Positions 27,601 through 34,605 of a stretch of DNA of 64,000 nucleotides are shown here, piece after piece. Each line of letters opens with the position of its first letter. Positions within the stretch are counted from its first letter, which is position 1. Origin of the DNA: Ruminococcus sp. (lineage in GTDB: Bacteria; Bacillota; Clostridia; Oscillospirales; Acutalibacteraceae); assembly GCA_017410265.1 (NCBI GenBank), contig JAFQRC010000005.1, positions 248,001 to 312,000 on the forward strand, written 5' to 3'. Below the pieces are notes generated by a model. The model worked only from the letters and a program-made list of their open reading frames with translations, was not told the origin of the DNA and searched no databases. The position numbers were made by a program, and so were the translations under genes.

Positions 27601-28844
27601 AGGTACTCAGAATGACCCGCAAAGTAGTTCTTAAACTTATTGATGGCTTTAACTTCTTTATCAGCCCAGGCAGTAATATCGCCATCGCCGAGCATTGTAG
27701 TTTCATTATTTTCAGGGCGAGCGAGATATAAACCGCAAACCTGAGCTCTAGAGCCAACGATAGCCCATGTTTTCTTCATATTTTCATTAGAAATCCAGAT
27801 AGAATTATTATCGGCATAATATGTATCGTGCGACTCGTTCCACTGAACAGCTTTATCAGGAGCAGCACCGTTGCTGATACCTGCAATACAAGCACCGGAG
27901 GCATTACCGCTTGCAATAGCATCTCTAATGGTGTTACCTGTATTGTTATCGGTTACGCTCATATAATCAGTATAAGCAGTAACACTGAGGCCACCACCCG
28001 GAGAGCCAAGAAGTTCACCATAGTAGTAAGGAGTTATTCCTCTGGTTTGTTGTGCGTGATATGTAGCAGTGCCAAGAACATTTGGCCAAAAATCAGATGA
28101 TGTACCATAAGCATCCGAAGGAGTTTCGATATGCTTAGCAGCATCAAATCTAAAGCCATCAGCACCTGCATCTATACACTCTTTCAGAAATCCGATAGCA
28201 TAGCTCTGTACTTTAGAATTACTTGTATTTAAATCAGGGAAACCACTAAGACAGTTATGAGTAACATCATATCTATCTTCCCAGTTTGAACAATTCCATG
28301 TAATGGAATACCAACAGCTAGAATCATCTCTGAGGTCACTTGAAATCTGACTGTTAATTGTATTCTCCGTTGAGTCATTAGCCATATGGTTAAATACAGT
28401 GTCTACGATAACTTTGACTCCGTATTTGTGGGCTTCAGCACACATAGCTTCAAACTGAGATTTTGTACCAAGAGCGTTCCATGAATTCTGTTCGATATTG
28501 AAGCTTATCGGCTGATAATAAACCCAAGCTGAATTCTGGACACTACTCCAAGATTCTCTTGTCGATTCTTTAGAAGACTGAATCGGAGATGTCTGAATAG
28601 CAGTAAACCCCTGACTAGCGATAAGCTGCATATTCTTTCGGATGTTGTCAAAAGACCAGTTCCAACAATGCAGAATCTGACCATACTGAACATTATCTAC
28701 AAGGCCATAATTAAGATTTGTGGCTGATGTAGATACAACAGAATCGGTCGCAGCTTCAGCATTGAGTGATGTGAAGTCGCCCGCAACAATGCAGGACAAC
28801 AAAACACATGTAGTTAGTGCTAAAGAAAGGATTCTCTTAAACAT
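24633..28844 (-). CDS. Secreted multidomain GH13 alpha-amylase with starch-binding modules
   Basis: A 1403-residue exported enzyme. A signal peptide (MFKRILSLALTTCVLL, cleavage near AEAA, residue 31) is followed by a GH13 barrel at about 45-400. The likely nucleophile is D234 (GFRFDAAKH), the acid/base E277 (YYYGELLG) and the stabiliser D340 (WNESHDTYY). After a beta domain come a CBM26-like module (about 575-665), a second beta-sandwich with aromatic residues (about 680-770) and a LVGTFNNWD module (about 775-875). A Thr/Pro/Glu linker, a further GYYLVGTLNG module (about 905-1005), another linker and four Fn3-like repeats (about 1025-1390) complete it. It should hydrolyse starch outside the cell. 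No dockerin or sortase signal is seen. An AAAGGAG site precedes the ATG. Confidence 0.9.
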   Translation of the reverse strand: MFKRILSLALTTCVLLSCIVAGDFTSLNAEAATDSVVSTSATNLNYGLVDNVQYGQILHCWNWSFDNIRKNMQLIASQGFTAIQTSPIQSSKESTRESWSSVQNSAWVYYQPISFNIEQNSWNALGTKSQFEAMCAEAHKYGVKVIVDTVFNHMANDSTENTINSQISSDLRDDSSCWYSITWNCSNWEDRYDVTHNCLSGFPDLNTSNSKVQSYAIGFLKECIDAGADGFRFDAAKHIETPSDAYGTSSDFWPNVLGTATYHAQQTRGITPYYYGELLGSPGGGLSVTAYTDYMSVTDNNTGNTIRDAIASGNASGACIAGISNGAAPDKAVQWNESHDTYYADNNSIWISNENMKKTWAIVGSRAQVCGLYLARPENNETTMLGDGDITAWADKEVKAINKFKNYFAGHSEYLASSGNIVYNERGNTGVVLVNATGGSTSVSVPAHQMWDGIYTDAITGNHFSVSNGTISGEIGSSGIAVVYSYPSTVDVDKSSQAFRGDTLDVTLKYNEATGGTYTIGDEYSQNYTYGDVVSVGCGVEYGESVDMVVTASGGTTTDSVVNTYKKLHPDTDLKMYFNNSSKNWSQVYAYIYNSDGDKVKSWPGTEMAYDSSLGLYYIDVPNGFETSKVVFNDGNGNQTPSSGGHSFNAYTSIYKDGYFYGYNTGVQGTLYFKPSDNWKSDNARFAVYVWNGSSNSWVSFSDSDGDGIYEAKLPNGIWTECIFARMNPSTSSNNWDNIWNQTGDMGISNNHNYFMIADGWDTSSGTWSIIDKSVIGSETDAQLVGTFNNWDTSANPFVYTDYNQAVTQVDLPAGTYTFKMLKNDDWFGNPGTIQDTTAGNGWRMCKNDSESCTLNASGGSYTFTLNTETLKISVDYEAKEVEPLPTEEATETPTQIETEAPTAVNTDAPTTSGLSSGYYLVGTLNGKDCWGVSSLSEDRKLSENPGNSGEYMLDYTFKNGDEIKVVKFDGTDYTRWYNSSGENYSIGSSKAGNCTLYFRPEGNSSWSYYYFTVIPKTVEETEAPTEEVTVAPTKVENIIATPAASNAVLTWDAVDGATKYWVYKYNESANSWGVYTSNTATKVTVGSLLGSTTYQVKVVATLSDGSTMSLSKADVVEFTTLEPVVVDTLKATPSTTSAELSWEAVEGAQKYWIYKAFEENGPFYVYDATTELSYTVKHLQAETTYYFKVVPAILSNGLLALGEKDACPDIAVTTTTGDVITTVVTGVTSTTATISWPAFENAVKYWVIYSTTTKSTSDLSKWTTWAETTDTTYTFKWREPSKYYFFSVVALYNDEETGSQGTVNYIGAGARMLYSDSNFITFTPVDEDTVTLSWPSDTGATKVWVSYFDENGKETVVTSTTANTVTLDLKNYQNYSFGLNALDSTGNVGYLTPKGGEKYHTD

Positions 28845-28893
28845 AAAAATTCTCCTTTAAACAAGTGTAATTAATACAAACCTTTACATGTTG

Positions 28894-28923
28894 ATTGTAC
28901 AACAAATTCGAACAAAACTTCAA
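28894..28923 (-). promoter_or_regulatory. Probable promoter of the amylase gene
   Basis: Minus-strand TTGAAG (28918-28923), 18-base spacer, TACAAT (28894-28899). The -10 box lies in an inverted repeat TGTTG-TACAAT-CAACA (28889-28904), a possible operator. Confidence 0.5.
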
Positions 28924-29001
28924 CGGATATAAGCACTAAACTTTACTATGCTTTGTTGTGCAAAATAGCTAAGAAAGAGGAACTGATTTGTAATTCAGGA
29001 T

Positions 29002-29036
29002 AAAAAAAGACAAGGATGTTAAAAAACATCCTTGTC
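29002..29036 (-). terminator. Intrinsic terminator of the SPFH operon
   Basis: On the minus strand GACAAGGATGTT pairs with AACATCCTTGTC (29009-29036) and is followed by TTTTTTTA. It lies 16 bases after the stop of the SPFH gene. Confidence 0.92.
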
Positions 29037-29051
29037 AAAATATTAGAATAA

Positions 29052-30395
29052 TCAAGTTTTATCGTTATCATCAAAAAGATCGCCACATTCAGGACAGAAC
29101 TTAGGTGGGTTGTGTGGATCATCAGGGGTCCATCCGCATTTATCACACTTATAAAGCGGAGCGCCTTCAGGTTTTTTGGCACCGCACTGCTGACAGAACT
29201 TACCCTGATTCACTGAACCGCACGAACAAGTCCAGCCATTAGCTTCAGGTTTTTTAGCACCACATTCAGGACAGAAGTTGCCGCTTGCTGTTGCGCCACA
29301 AGCACACTTCCAACCGCCAGCCTGAGGCTGTGCCTGTTGCTGTACAGGTTGCTGAGCCTGCTGTTGCTGTTGCATCATCATTCCCTGATTATAGAAGCCC
29401 TGTGCTGCATTAAATCCACCGCCGTTAGCGTTCATTGCCATGCCCATACCGATGAATCCGTTCATTGCTCCTGACTCGTTAGCTGCAGCTGCTTCCATAG
29501 CGTTTGCAGTAGCATCTGTCATTCGACCAGCCATCATAAATGGATTTGAGCCCATTGTTGCGGCATCTTCCATCCGGTTGATCTTCTTCATATCCTCTTC
29601 TGTAAGAGTGATTGGGTTAAGAGCGATTGACTGAACTTTGATACCTCTGCCCTCGCTCCATCTGCTCTTTAACGCTTCGTTTACTGCATCTTTGAGTTCG
29701 AGTGTGTGTGCAGGAATCTGTGCAGGTCTAAGCTCTTTTTCTGAAAGCACTGCAAAAGCAGGCTGTAAAGCATCAATAAACTCTGTCTTGAGCTGATTAT
29801 CAATCTCGTCACGAGTGAATTCCTGTGATACATTACCGCATACTTCTGTATAGAAAAGAAGTGGGTCTGTAATTTTATATGAGTAGATACCGTTACATCT
29901 TACCTGAACAGTTCTTCTCATATTTATATTCTTATTTACTACATCAAACATAAATGGGTTCGGAGTACCGAACTTGTTGTCCATAATTTCCTTTGTGTTG
30001 AAGTAGTAAACTCTCTGATCCTTACCGGTATCTCCGCCATAAGCAAAACGCTTACCGATAGTTTTAAAAGTCTGTTTTAAGCTCTCTCCAAGACTACCAG
30101 CGAAAATACTAGGCTCTGTTGAGCTATCGTATGTAAACTCACCAGGTTCAGCACAAACCTCAACGATTTTGCCCTGCTCTACGATAATCATACACTGACC
30201 ATCGGCTACTGCTATTCCTGAACCGTTGGAAATGATGTTATCATTACCCTTTGTGTTTGAAGAACGACCGGTAATCTGCTTCTGTCCCCTACGCATAAGA
30301 ACATCTTTAGGAAGTGCGTCGCAGTAGAAAAATTCCTTCCACTGATCAGCTAATACTCCGCCGACTGCTCCTATACCCGCTTTAATAAGTCCCAT
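29052..30395 (-). CDS. SPFH-domain protein with C-terminal zinc ribbons (YdjI-like)
   Basis: A 447-residue cytoplasmic protein. The N-terminal two thirds match the SPFH/band-7-like 'virion core' family typified by Bacillus YdjI (MGLIKAGIGAVGGVLADQWK start). A Gln/Met/Ala-rich hinge (about 325-350) leads to three tandem zinc-ribbon motifs with CxC/CxxC pairs (CACGA...CPECG, CSCGS...CQQCG, CDKCG...CPECG). YdjI is known as part of a membrane-stress complex with PspA-like proteins; the role here is inferred from that. It is downstream of a small membrane protein gene and ends at a strong terminator. The ATG has a GAGGAGATTTTAAT site. Confidence 0.8.
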   Translation of the reverse strand: MGLIKAGIGAVGGVLADQWKEFFYCDALPKDVLMRRGQKQITGRSSNTKGNDNIISNGSGIAVADGQCMIIVEQGKIVEVCAEPGEFTYDSSTEPSIFAGSLGESLKQTFKTIGKRFAYGGDTGKDQRVYYFNTKEIMDNKFGTPNPFMFDVVNKNINMRRTVQVRCNGIYSYKITDPLLFYTEVCGNVSQEFTRDEIDNQLKTEFIDALQPAFAVLSEKELRPAQIPAHTLELKDAVNEALKSRWSEGRGIKVQSIALNPITLTEEDMKKINRMEDAATMGSNPFMMAGRMTDATANAMEAAAANESGAMNGFIGMGMAMNANGGGFNAAQGFYNQGMMMQQQQQAQQPVQQQAQPQAGGWKCACGATASGNFCPECGAKKPEANGWTCSCGSVNQGKFCQQCGAKKPEGAPLYKCDKCGWTPDDPHNPPKFCPECGDLFDDNDKT

Positions 30396-30442
30396 ATTAA
30401 AATCTCCTCTCGATTTAATTGTTTTATAAATTTATCACAAGC

Positions 30443-30724
30443 CTATTTCTGATAAGGCTCATACTTTCCTGATGAATAAGGATTTTTATTTTCCTTTGGT
30501 TTATCTGAATCAGAGCTACTCTTATTCGCCCATCTGAATATCAGCATCCAGATAATCAGATACAATATCCATAGAGAAAAGGTAAGAACAGCCCACCAAA
30601 TAGAAATATTAAGTAAAAAATGCAGAATAAGTAAAACCGCAAAAGGAATAAGCCCCTCAAGGTTAAGTAGCATATTAATAAGCAGACACATTAAGAAACT
30701 ACCTGTACGCTTAGTTCTTCTCAA
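30443..30724 (-). CDS. Small membrane protein
   Basis: About 93 residues with a basic N-terminus, two or three hydrophobic segments (about 9-62) and a polar tail (NKSSSDSDKPKENKN). The start is uncertain: a TTG at 30724 gives the basic N-terminus, while an ATG at 30688 has a weak AGG upstream. It follows a good promoter and precedes the SPFH gene by 47 bases, so they are probably cotranscribed. The family is not recognised. A membrane anchor or partner for the SPFH protein is a guess from context. Confidence 0.6.
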   Translation of the reverse strand: MRRTKRTGSFLMCLLINMLLNLEGLIPFAVLLILHFLLNISIWWAVLTFSLWILYLIIWMLIFRWANKSSSDSDKPKENKNPYSSGKYEPYQK

Positions 30725-30753
30725 ACAAACACATCCATACTCAATATATGGTT

Positions 30754-30782
30754 ATTATAACACAATAATCTTTATTTGTCAC
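30754..30782 (-). promoter_or_regulatory. Promoter of the membrane protein / SPFH operon
   Basis: Minus-strand GTGACA (30777-30782), 17-base spacer, TATAAT (30754-30759), about 30 bases before the first gene. Confidence 0.75.
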
Positions 30783-30810
30783 TAGTATATTTATATGCTA
30801 TAAGAATAAC

Positions 30811-30842
30811 AAAAAAGCTGACAGATAAAACCTGTCAGCTTT
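30811..30842 (-). terminator. Intrinsic terminator, probably native to guaA
   Basis: On the minus strand AAAGCTGACAG pairs with CTGTCAGCTTT (30814-30842), followed by TTTTTTG. It stands just downstream of a guaA-like 3' end at the prophage border. It now also ends leftward transcription from the prophage. Confidence 0.9.
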
Positions 30843-30853
30843 GTACATATAAA

Positions 30854-30867
30854 TTATTCCCACTCTT
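30854..30867. other. Putative prophage attachment site (guaA 3' end)
   Basis: On the minus strand the bases read GAGTGGGAATAA, encoding E-W-E-stop, the near-invariant C-terminus of GMP synthase, immediately followed by a terminator. Upstream the sequence changes at once to GC-rich phage DNA instead of guaA coding sequence. The 3' end of guaA is a known integration hotspot. The exact core length cannot be set without the other junction. Confidence 0.65.
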
Positions 30868-30879
30868 TCGTAGCGGGTT

Positions 30880-30921
30880 GGCACGAGGTTTTGTGTCGTG
30901 TTTTCTGGTGCATTTCGTGCC
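30880..30921. repeat. Inverted repeat next to the attachment site
   Basis: GGCACGA and TCGTGCC arms are separated by 28 bases, 14-55 bases inside the prophage border. Two 9-base direct repeats GTTACGCTT follow at 30968-30976 and 30979-30987. Their position suits recombinase or excisionase arm sites, but that is inference. The 100 bases between the border and the ribbon-helix-helix gene hold no gene that I see. Confidence 0.4.
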
Positions 30922-30968
30922 TCTATTATCTCTATTGTCTCTGGTGGTTTCGGCTTGCGATTTTTCTG

Positions 30969-31190
30969 TTACGCTTTTGTTACGCTTCCGTCTTCGTCAA
31001 CGTCCACGCCTTTGCTCTGAAGCAAAGCCACCGCTGCTTCGTTGTAAAAATCCGACCGGCTGTATGCGGTTTCGGTCTCCTCGCTGTGCTTCTCGACGTA
31101 GTCGTCGATGAGGTCAAGCATACCGACGGGAATGTGTACCGTGACCGGTACGCGCCTGGTCTTGTTCTTCATGGGTCTTCCGTATGCCAT
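30969..31190 (-). CDS. Ribbon-helix-helix DNA-binding protein
   Basis: A 73-residue protein with a basic start (MAYGRPMKNKTRRVPVTVHI) in which the PVTVHIP strand and following helices (GMLDLIDDYVEKH, YSRSDFYNEAAVALLQ) fit the CopG/Arc ribbon-helix-helix fold. A GGAGGAGATCGCA leader precedes the ATG. It is the last gene of the accessory operon and nearest to the attachment site, so it may regulate that operon or excision; the target is unknown. Confidence 0.75.
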   Translation of the reverse strand: MAYGRPMKNKTRRVPVTVHIPVGMLDLIDDYVEKHSEETETAYSRSDFYNEAAVALLQSKGVDVDEDGSVTKA

Positions 31191-31269
31191 TGCGATCTCC
31201 TCCTTTTCAGCCGTTGGTTTATTATATCACTTTTCGGCTGTTTTTTCAATGGGTTTCTCGATAGTCGAG

Positions 31270-31285
31270 CGTTTCACGTGGAACA
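31270..31285. other. parS-like ParB-binding site
   Basis: The 16 bases CGTTTCACGTGGAACA match the chromosomal parS consensus TGTTNCACGTGNAACA at all specified positions except the first. It lies between two accessory genes. No parB is visible in the window. Confidence 0.5.
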
Positions 31286-31303
31286 TCTCGCTTTGCGGGA
31301 TTT

Positions 31304-31525
31304 CTACCAGTTCTGGTGGCGCAGCTCCTTCAGGATCACCAGGAGCGTCCCTTCGACGCGGCATCTGAAGTATGCCTTGTCGCGGTCGCCCAGGGCATCC
31401 TTGAGGGGACCTTCGAGCGGTAGGTGGGTGGGCGGTATGGTTCCGCATTTGCTATAAACGAGCGCCGGTGCTCCTTCGGGGAAGATGGGGCGCTGCACTT
31501 TAACCTTGTACGTTGGCTGTTTCAT
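31304..31525 (-). CDS. Hypothetical phage protein
   Basis: A 73-residue protein starting MKQPTYKVKVQRP, behind an AAAGGAG site that lies inside the end of the preceding gene (26-base overlap). It is rich in basic residues and ends HQNW. No family is recognised. It belongs to the leftward accessory operon by spacing. Confidence 0.55.
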   Translation of the reverse strand: MKQPTYKVKVQRPIFPEGAPALVYSKCGTIPPTHLPLEGPLKDALGDRDKAYFRCRVEGTLLVILKELRHQNW

Positions 31526-31925
31526 TGGCTTCTGACTCCTTTCTTTTTGGGCACCACTTTGGAGAGCACCTGGTAAAGGTGGCGACGCATCCGAGCGACC
31601 GGCATTTGCCTTCGGCGGTGCAATATGCGTAGTATTGTTTGAGGGGTTTCTTTCCAGCGGTCATGTCTGCTTTATCCGCATAGAGAAGGTTTTCGCAGGC
31701 GTTCTTTTTGTCGTAAACGCTGCCGCATAGGTGCGTCCTGGTGTATTTGTCTTTTGTACTTTCTTTCCGGACTTCGATTTTAACGATTATGTCTTCGGCT
31801 CTGAAGACGTTCTCGGTCGAAAGCTGGCGCTTGGTGGCTTCGAGTTCGCCTTCGAAGGTACCCTCCAGGGTGTAAGCCAGGAGCTCGCGTCCGTCCGGGG
31901 CGTAGAAAACTACCCACTCTTTCAT
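31500..31925 (-). CDS. Cys-rich hypothetical phage protein
   Basis: A 141-residue protein starting MKEWVVFYAPDGRELLAYTL. The C-terminal half carries a run of cysteines (HLCGSVY, ACENLL, AYCTAEGKC, GCVATFTRC, KWCPKRK), suggesting a metal-binding fold. The ATG overlaps the previous stop (ATGA) and has a GGAGGTGGAAGA site. The family is not recognised. Confidence 0.65.
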   Translation of the reverse strand: MKEWVVFYAPDGRELLAYTLEGTFEGELEATKRQLSTENVFRAEDIIVKIEVRKESTKDKYTRTHLCGSVYDKKNACENLLYADKADMTAGKKPLKQYYAYCTAEGKCRSLGCVATFTRCSPKWCPKRKESEANETANVQG

Positions 31926-32383
31926 TCTTCCACCTCCAGCTCTCTTCCGCATACCGAGCAGAATTTTCTCGGCAGCTCTCTCTTTCCGAAGCGATCCTGA
32001 CTGATGACCTTGATCTCGCTCGCGGTCATGCTCTGGTCTCCGAATTCGTCGGTCTGCATTTTGCACCAATGGCAGCCTTTGTCCTTCTTTTCTGCTTCGT
32101 CCTCAAAGACGGCGAGGGTTTGGCACACCTGGGTGATGAAGGGGCAGTCCTTCTTCTTGCATCCCATTCCGGAGCATGGCTCTTTGAAGCACTCCGGGAA
32201 ATAAGGGGTTCCGATGTCGCTGTAGGCGGTCAGTCTGCCTTCGGTCTGTTTTTGCCCTATTTTCAGGGCGGCTTTGATGGTCTCCCACGCCTGGGCGATC
32301 GGGAGGTGCTCCATGTCCACCATCTTGTTGTTCGACGGTGGGATCGTGCTATCGAGCACGGTTATTGCTTGCTTGAGGTTCAT
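31922..32383 (-). CDS. Cys-rich hypothetical phage protein with zinc-finger-like C-terminus
   Basis: A 153-residue protein beginning MNLKQAITVLDSTIPPSN. Cys clusters CFKEPCSGMGCKKKDC and CHWC precede a terminal CSVCG pair, a common zinc-ribbon ending in phage proteins. The ATG overlaps the radical-SAM stop by four bases and both neighbours by ATGA junctions, so the three are translationally coupled. The function is unknown. Confidence 0.65.
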   Translation of the reverse strand: MNLKQAITVLDSTIPPSNNKMVDMEHLPIAQAWETIKAALKIGQKQTEGRLTAYSDIGTPYFPECFKEPCSGMGCKKKDCPFITQVCQTLAVFEDEAEKKDKGCHWCKMQTDEFGDQSMTASEIKVISQDRFGKRELPRKFCSVCGRELEVEE

Positions 32384-33246
32384 TTGTCTGTCTCCTTCCA
32401 TATTTCTTTGACCTTCGTGGCGACAATTATCGGTCGGCACCATTCACGCTGGAATTTGCGCCACTCTTCGTCGACGTTTCCGTTTTTGTCTCTGTAAAGC
32501 ATGGCGTATGGCATGAAGCCAGCCTTGATGGTATCGTTCAGGCGCTTTTCGGCTTTCTCGAATGTGTCGCCTCGGTATCCGACCAGCACGTAGCTGCAGA
32601 GCGTGTGGCTCGCTCTGGTGAAGCCTGCCTCCTGGAATATTCGCCCTGCCTGCAGAAGCGGCTCGTAGTCGTCTGGGGTGTCGTAGGCGCAGTATAGTCG
32701 CTTGGTACCGGCTTCCTTCATGAGCTGCGCTTGCCACGGTTGCACCTGCGCGGGTTCGATTCCTCCGGTGAAGATCGGGCGTTCCGGCTGTCGCTTCAAC
32801 ATCTCGATCACCGCTCTGAAGTGCTCCGGCGACGTTGCCAGTATATTGTCGTCGAGAATATTCCATCCGTCTGTGATGGGCAGTTCGATGATGCGTCCTT
32901 TGGCGGCTTCGTAAACGCTGCAGAACCAGCAATGATTCGGGCACCCTCTGCTGGTGAAGGTGTATCCCTTCTTGATGTAAAGTCCGGGTGTGAAGGTGGG
33001 CGACATTCTGTCTCCGTATGCCGGTCCTCCGACGCGAACCGGAACGCCAGCCTTTTCCCATTTCTTTGCGAGTTCCTCGGCTTTGGGTATGTCGTAGGTA
33101 AAGGTAACGCTCACGTGGACCTCATCGAAGCCTCCCAGCTCCAGCTGCTTCCTGGTTGGCGCTTTGGTGGTTGTCATCGGATCGTCAGGGGTTGCCTTTG
33201 TCCTGCGCGGAAAGACGCGCAGGATCTCTTTTCCGTTTACGTTCAT
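32380..33246 (-). CDS. Radical-SAM protein of unknown function
   Basis: A 288-residue protein with the radical-SAM cluster motif CPNHCWFC (CxxxCxxC) at about residue 101. It follows a region (DEVHVSVTFTYDIPKAEELA, then VGGPAYGDR) like the N-terminal Rossmann part of B12-binding radical-SAM enzymes but shortened. A barrel with IFTGGIEPA and SYVLVGYRGD follows. It would cleave SAM to make a radical; the substrate is unknown. It lies between a 58-residue gene and a Cys-rich gene, and one gene from the PP-loop ATPase. Confidence 0.85.
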   Translation of the reverse strand: MNVNGKEILRVFPRRTKATPDDPMTTTKAPTRKQLELGGFDEVHVSVTFTYDIPKAEELAKKWEKAGVPVRVGGPAYGDRMSPTFTPGLYIKKGYTFTSRGCPNHCWFCSVYEAAKGRIIELPITDGWNILDDNILATSPEHFRAVIEMLKRQPERPIFTGGIEPAQVQPWQAQLMKEAGTKRLYCAYDTPDDYEPLLQAGRIFQEAGFTRASHTLCSYVLVGYRGDTFEKAEKRLNDTIKAGFMPYAMLYRDKNGNVDEEWRKFQREWCRPIIVATKVKEIWKETDK

Positions 33247-33419
33247 GCTGTTGCCTCCTTCGGTCTGGTGAGTGTGTACGTGCGGCCGTCTTCGTCGTGT
33301 ATCTCGACGTGGCTCACGGTGTCGGCTACGGCGCCGGCGATTCGGCTTGCTGCTACGAGAATGCTTGCGGGGATCTTTTCCCCTTCCTTGAGGGGAATGG
33401 TTAGGATCATCTGCTTCAT
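33243..33419 (-). CDS. Small hypothetical phage protein
   Basis: A 58-residue protein starting MKQMILTIPLKEGEKIPA at the ATG at 33419, nine bases after GGAGG. It ends in an ATGA overlap with the radical-SAM gene. Predicted beta-rich with a DEDGRTYTLTR hairpin. No family is recognised, but coupling on both sides supports a real gene. Confidence 0.6.
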   Translation of the reverse strand: MKQMILTIPLKEGEKIPASILVAASRIAGAVADTVSHVEIHDEDGRTYTLTRPKEATA

Positions 33420-33420
33420 G

Positions 33421-34212
33421 TTATAAGTCCTCCATAAAATCAAATAATGAGAGCTGCATCGCTGCCGCTTCTTGGTTTGCTATCTCTTGGTCTACTCGCG
33501 CGGTTACTTCTTCGAGCGTCTTCCCCCATTTGAAGCCGCGCGATACCACATTTTGCTCCTGATTTAATTTTTCAAGCTCTGCCCATAGTTCTGGGTGGTA
33601 TTGCCTGGTGTGAGCGAATTCTGCCCATTTCTGATTTGGGCAGAACCAGCACCCGCCACGCTTGCTAAATTCATAAATCGGCGAGAGTAGGTTGTATTCT
33701 TTGCAGAGGTCGTGTGCCATTTGTTCGGTATATCCATACCTCTGAAGAAGCGAGACCTTGTTGGTTCCTTCGAGCTTTGCCAGGCGCTCCGGTTCGTCGA
33801 TCGCGATTCCTACGTACTGGGTTATCTCGCTATCCTCGAATTGTTTGTAATAGTCGCCGATCGGGCGTGTCTTGAGGGTTCTGTTTGCTGCGCACCGCCC
33901 CCCCAGGAGCCAGCCTGCGTATTTTCCTTTGCGTTCCGGTATGTCGGTTTCTTCTATTACGTGGTAGAAAAGGGATAGGTAGTCTTTGCTTCCGCGAATG
34001 ATTTCCGTTTCGTACCCCCAGCTCTTGAAAAGGGGAATGGCTACGTTGTGTACCCACTCCATGTGCTCCGGGAGTTCTCCGCTGATTCCTCTTTTGAGGT
34101 CAAACATAACTTCTGACATGACGATCCGGCTCGGCGGCAGGTTATGCAGGTGGTCGAGGATAATGCCTGCCGTGCTGTCTTTGCCGCCGCTCCAGGAATG
34201 AAAGTAAAGCAC
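33421..34212 (-). CDS. PP-loop ATPase of the PAPS reductase / adenine nucleotide alpha-hydrolase family
   Basis: A 263-residue protein with the PP-loop SWSGGKDSTAG at residues 6-16, which binds ATP or adenylated substrate. A GGRCAANRTLKTRPI stretch and a later GGCWFCPNQ (CxxC) are typical of phage-borne PAPS-reductase-like proteins rather than assimilatory CysH. Such proteins adenylate or thiolate substrates. The role here is unknown. The neighbouring radical-SAM gene suggests a two-enzyme modification cassette; that is inference. Confidence 0.8.
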   Translation of the reverse strand: MLYFHSWSGGKDSTAGIILDHLHNLPPSRIVMSEVMFDLKRGISGELPEHMEWVHNVAIPLFKSWGYETEIIRGSKDYLSLFYHVIEETDIPERKGKYAGWLLGGRCAANRTLKTRPIGDYYKQFEDSEITQYVGIAIDEPERLAKLEGTNKVSLLQRYGYTEQMAHDLCKEYNLLSPIYEFSKRGGCWFCPNQKWAEFAHTRQYHPELWAELEKLNQEQNVVSRGFKWGKTLEEVTARVDQEIANQEAAAMQLSLFDFMEDL

Positions 34213-34227
34213 GGCGTACCTCCTCTC

Positions 34228-34605
34228 TTAATATCCGTAATGTACGACGTGAAGTTCGTCCCATTGCTCCGGGTTTATGGCTTTGAGTGCCGCCAGAATG
34301 GGTGGTACTCTTCGGTAGTTCATCTCGGCTCCTTTTGTCTCCAGCCATTGAATTACCTCTCGTATGTCCGCCTCTTTCATCACGGCTCCGTATTTGTCTT
34401 CTTTGGTGGAATGGTCGCCGTCTTCTATAAACAGTTCGAAGTCGATTTCCTTTTTGAAGAGGGATCGCCATCCGTTTGTGCTTCCCATGCAGGAAAGGTT
34501 GAAAACGCACAGAATTTCGGCGTAGTATACCTTTCCGCAGTTTTTGTCTGTCTTGTTGGTTTCTCTGTGGGCGTTTGCGATTATAACCTTGCTTTCGTAT
34601 GACAT
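34228..34605 (-). CDS. Hypothetical phage protein
   Basis: A 125-residue protein beginning MSYESKVIIANAHRETNKTD. It is soluble, mixed alpha/beta, with two Cys near the N-terminus and Tyr/Trp-rich ends (WDELHVVHYGY). Its ATG shares a base with the stop of the previous gene. No family is recognised. It is second in the accessory operon. Confidence 0.65.
   Translation of the reverse strand: MSYESKVIIANAHRETNKTDKNCGKVYYAEILCVFNLSCMGSTNGWRSLFKKEIDFELFIEDGDHSTKEDKYGAVMKEADIREVIQWLETKGAEMNYRRVPPILAALKAINPEQWDELHVVHYGY

Noticed and set aside
24633..28844. Dockerin or sortase signal on the amylase
   Set aside because: The C-terminus ends in an Fn3-like region (GYLTPKGGEKYHTD) with no paired calcium loops, LPxTG or membrane tail.
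31227..31448. A 73-codon minus-strand frame ending in FHVKRSTIEK
   Set aside because: It overlaps a better-supported gene and is mostly Pro/Arg-rich. The FHVKR part is simply the translation of the parS-like site.
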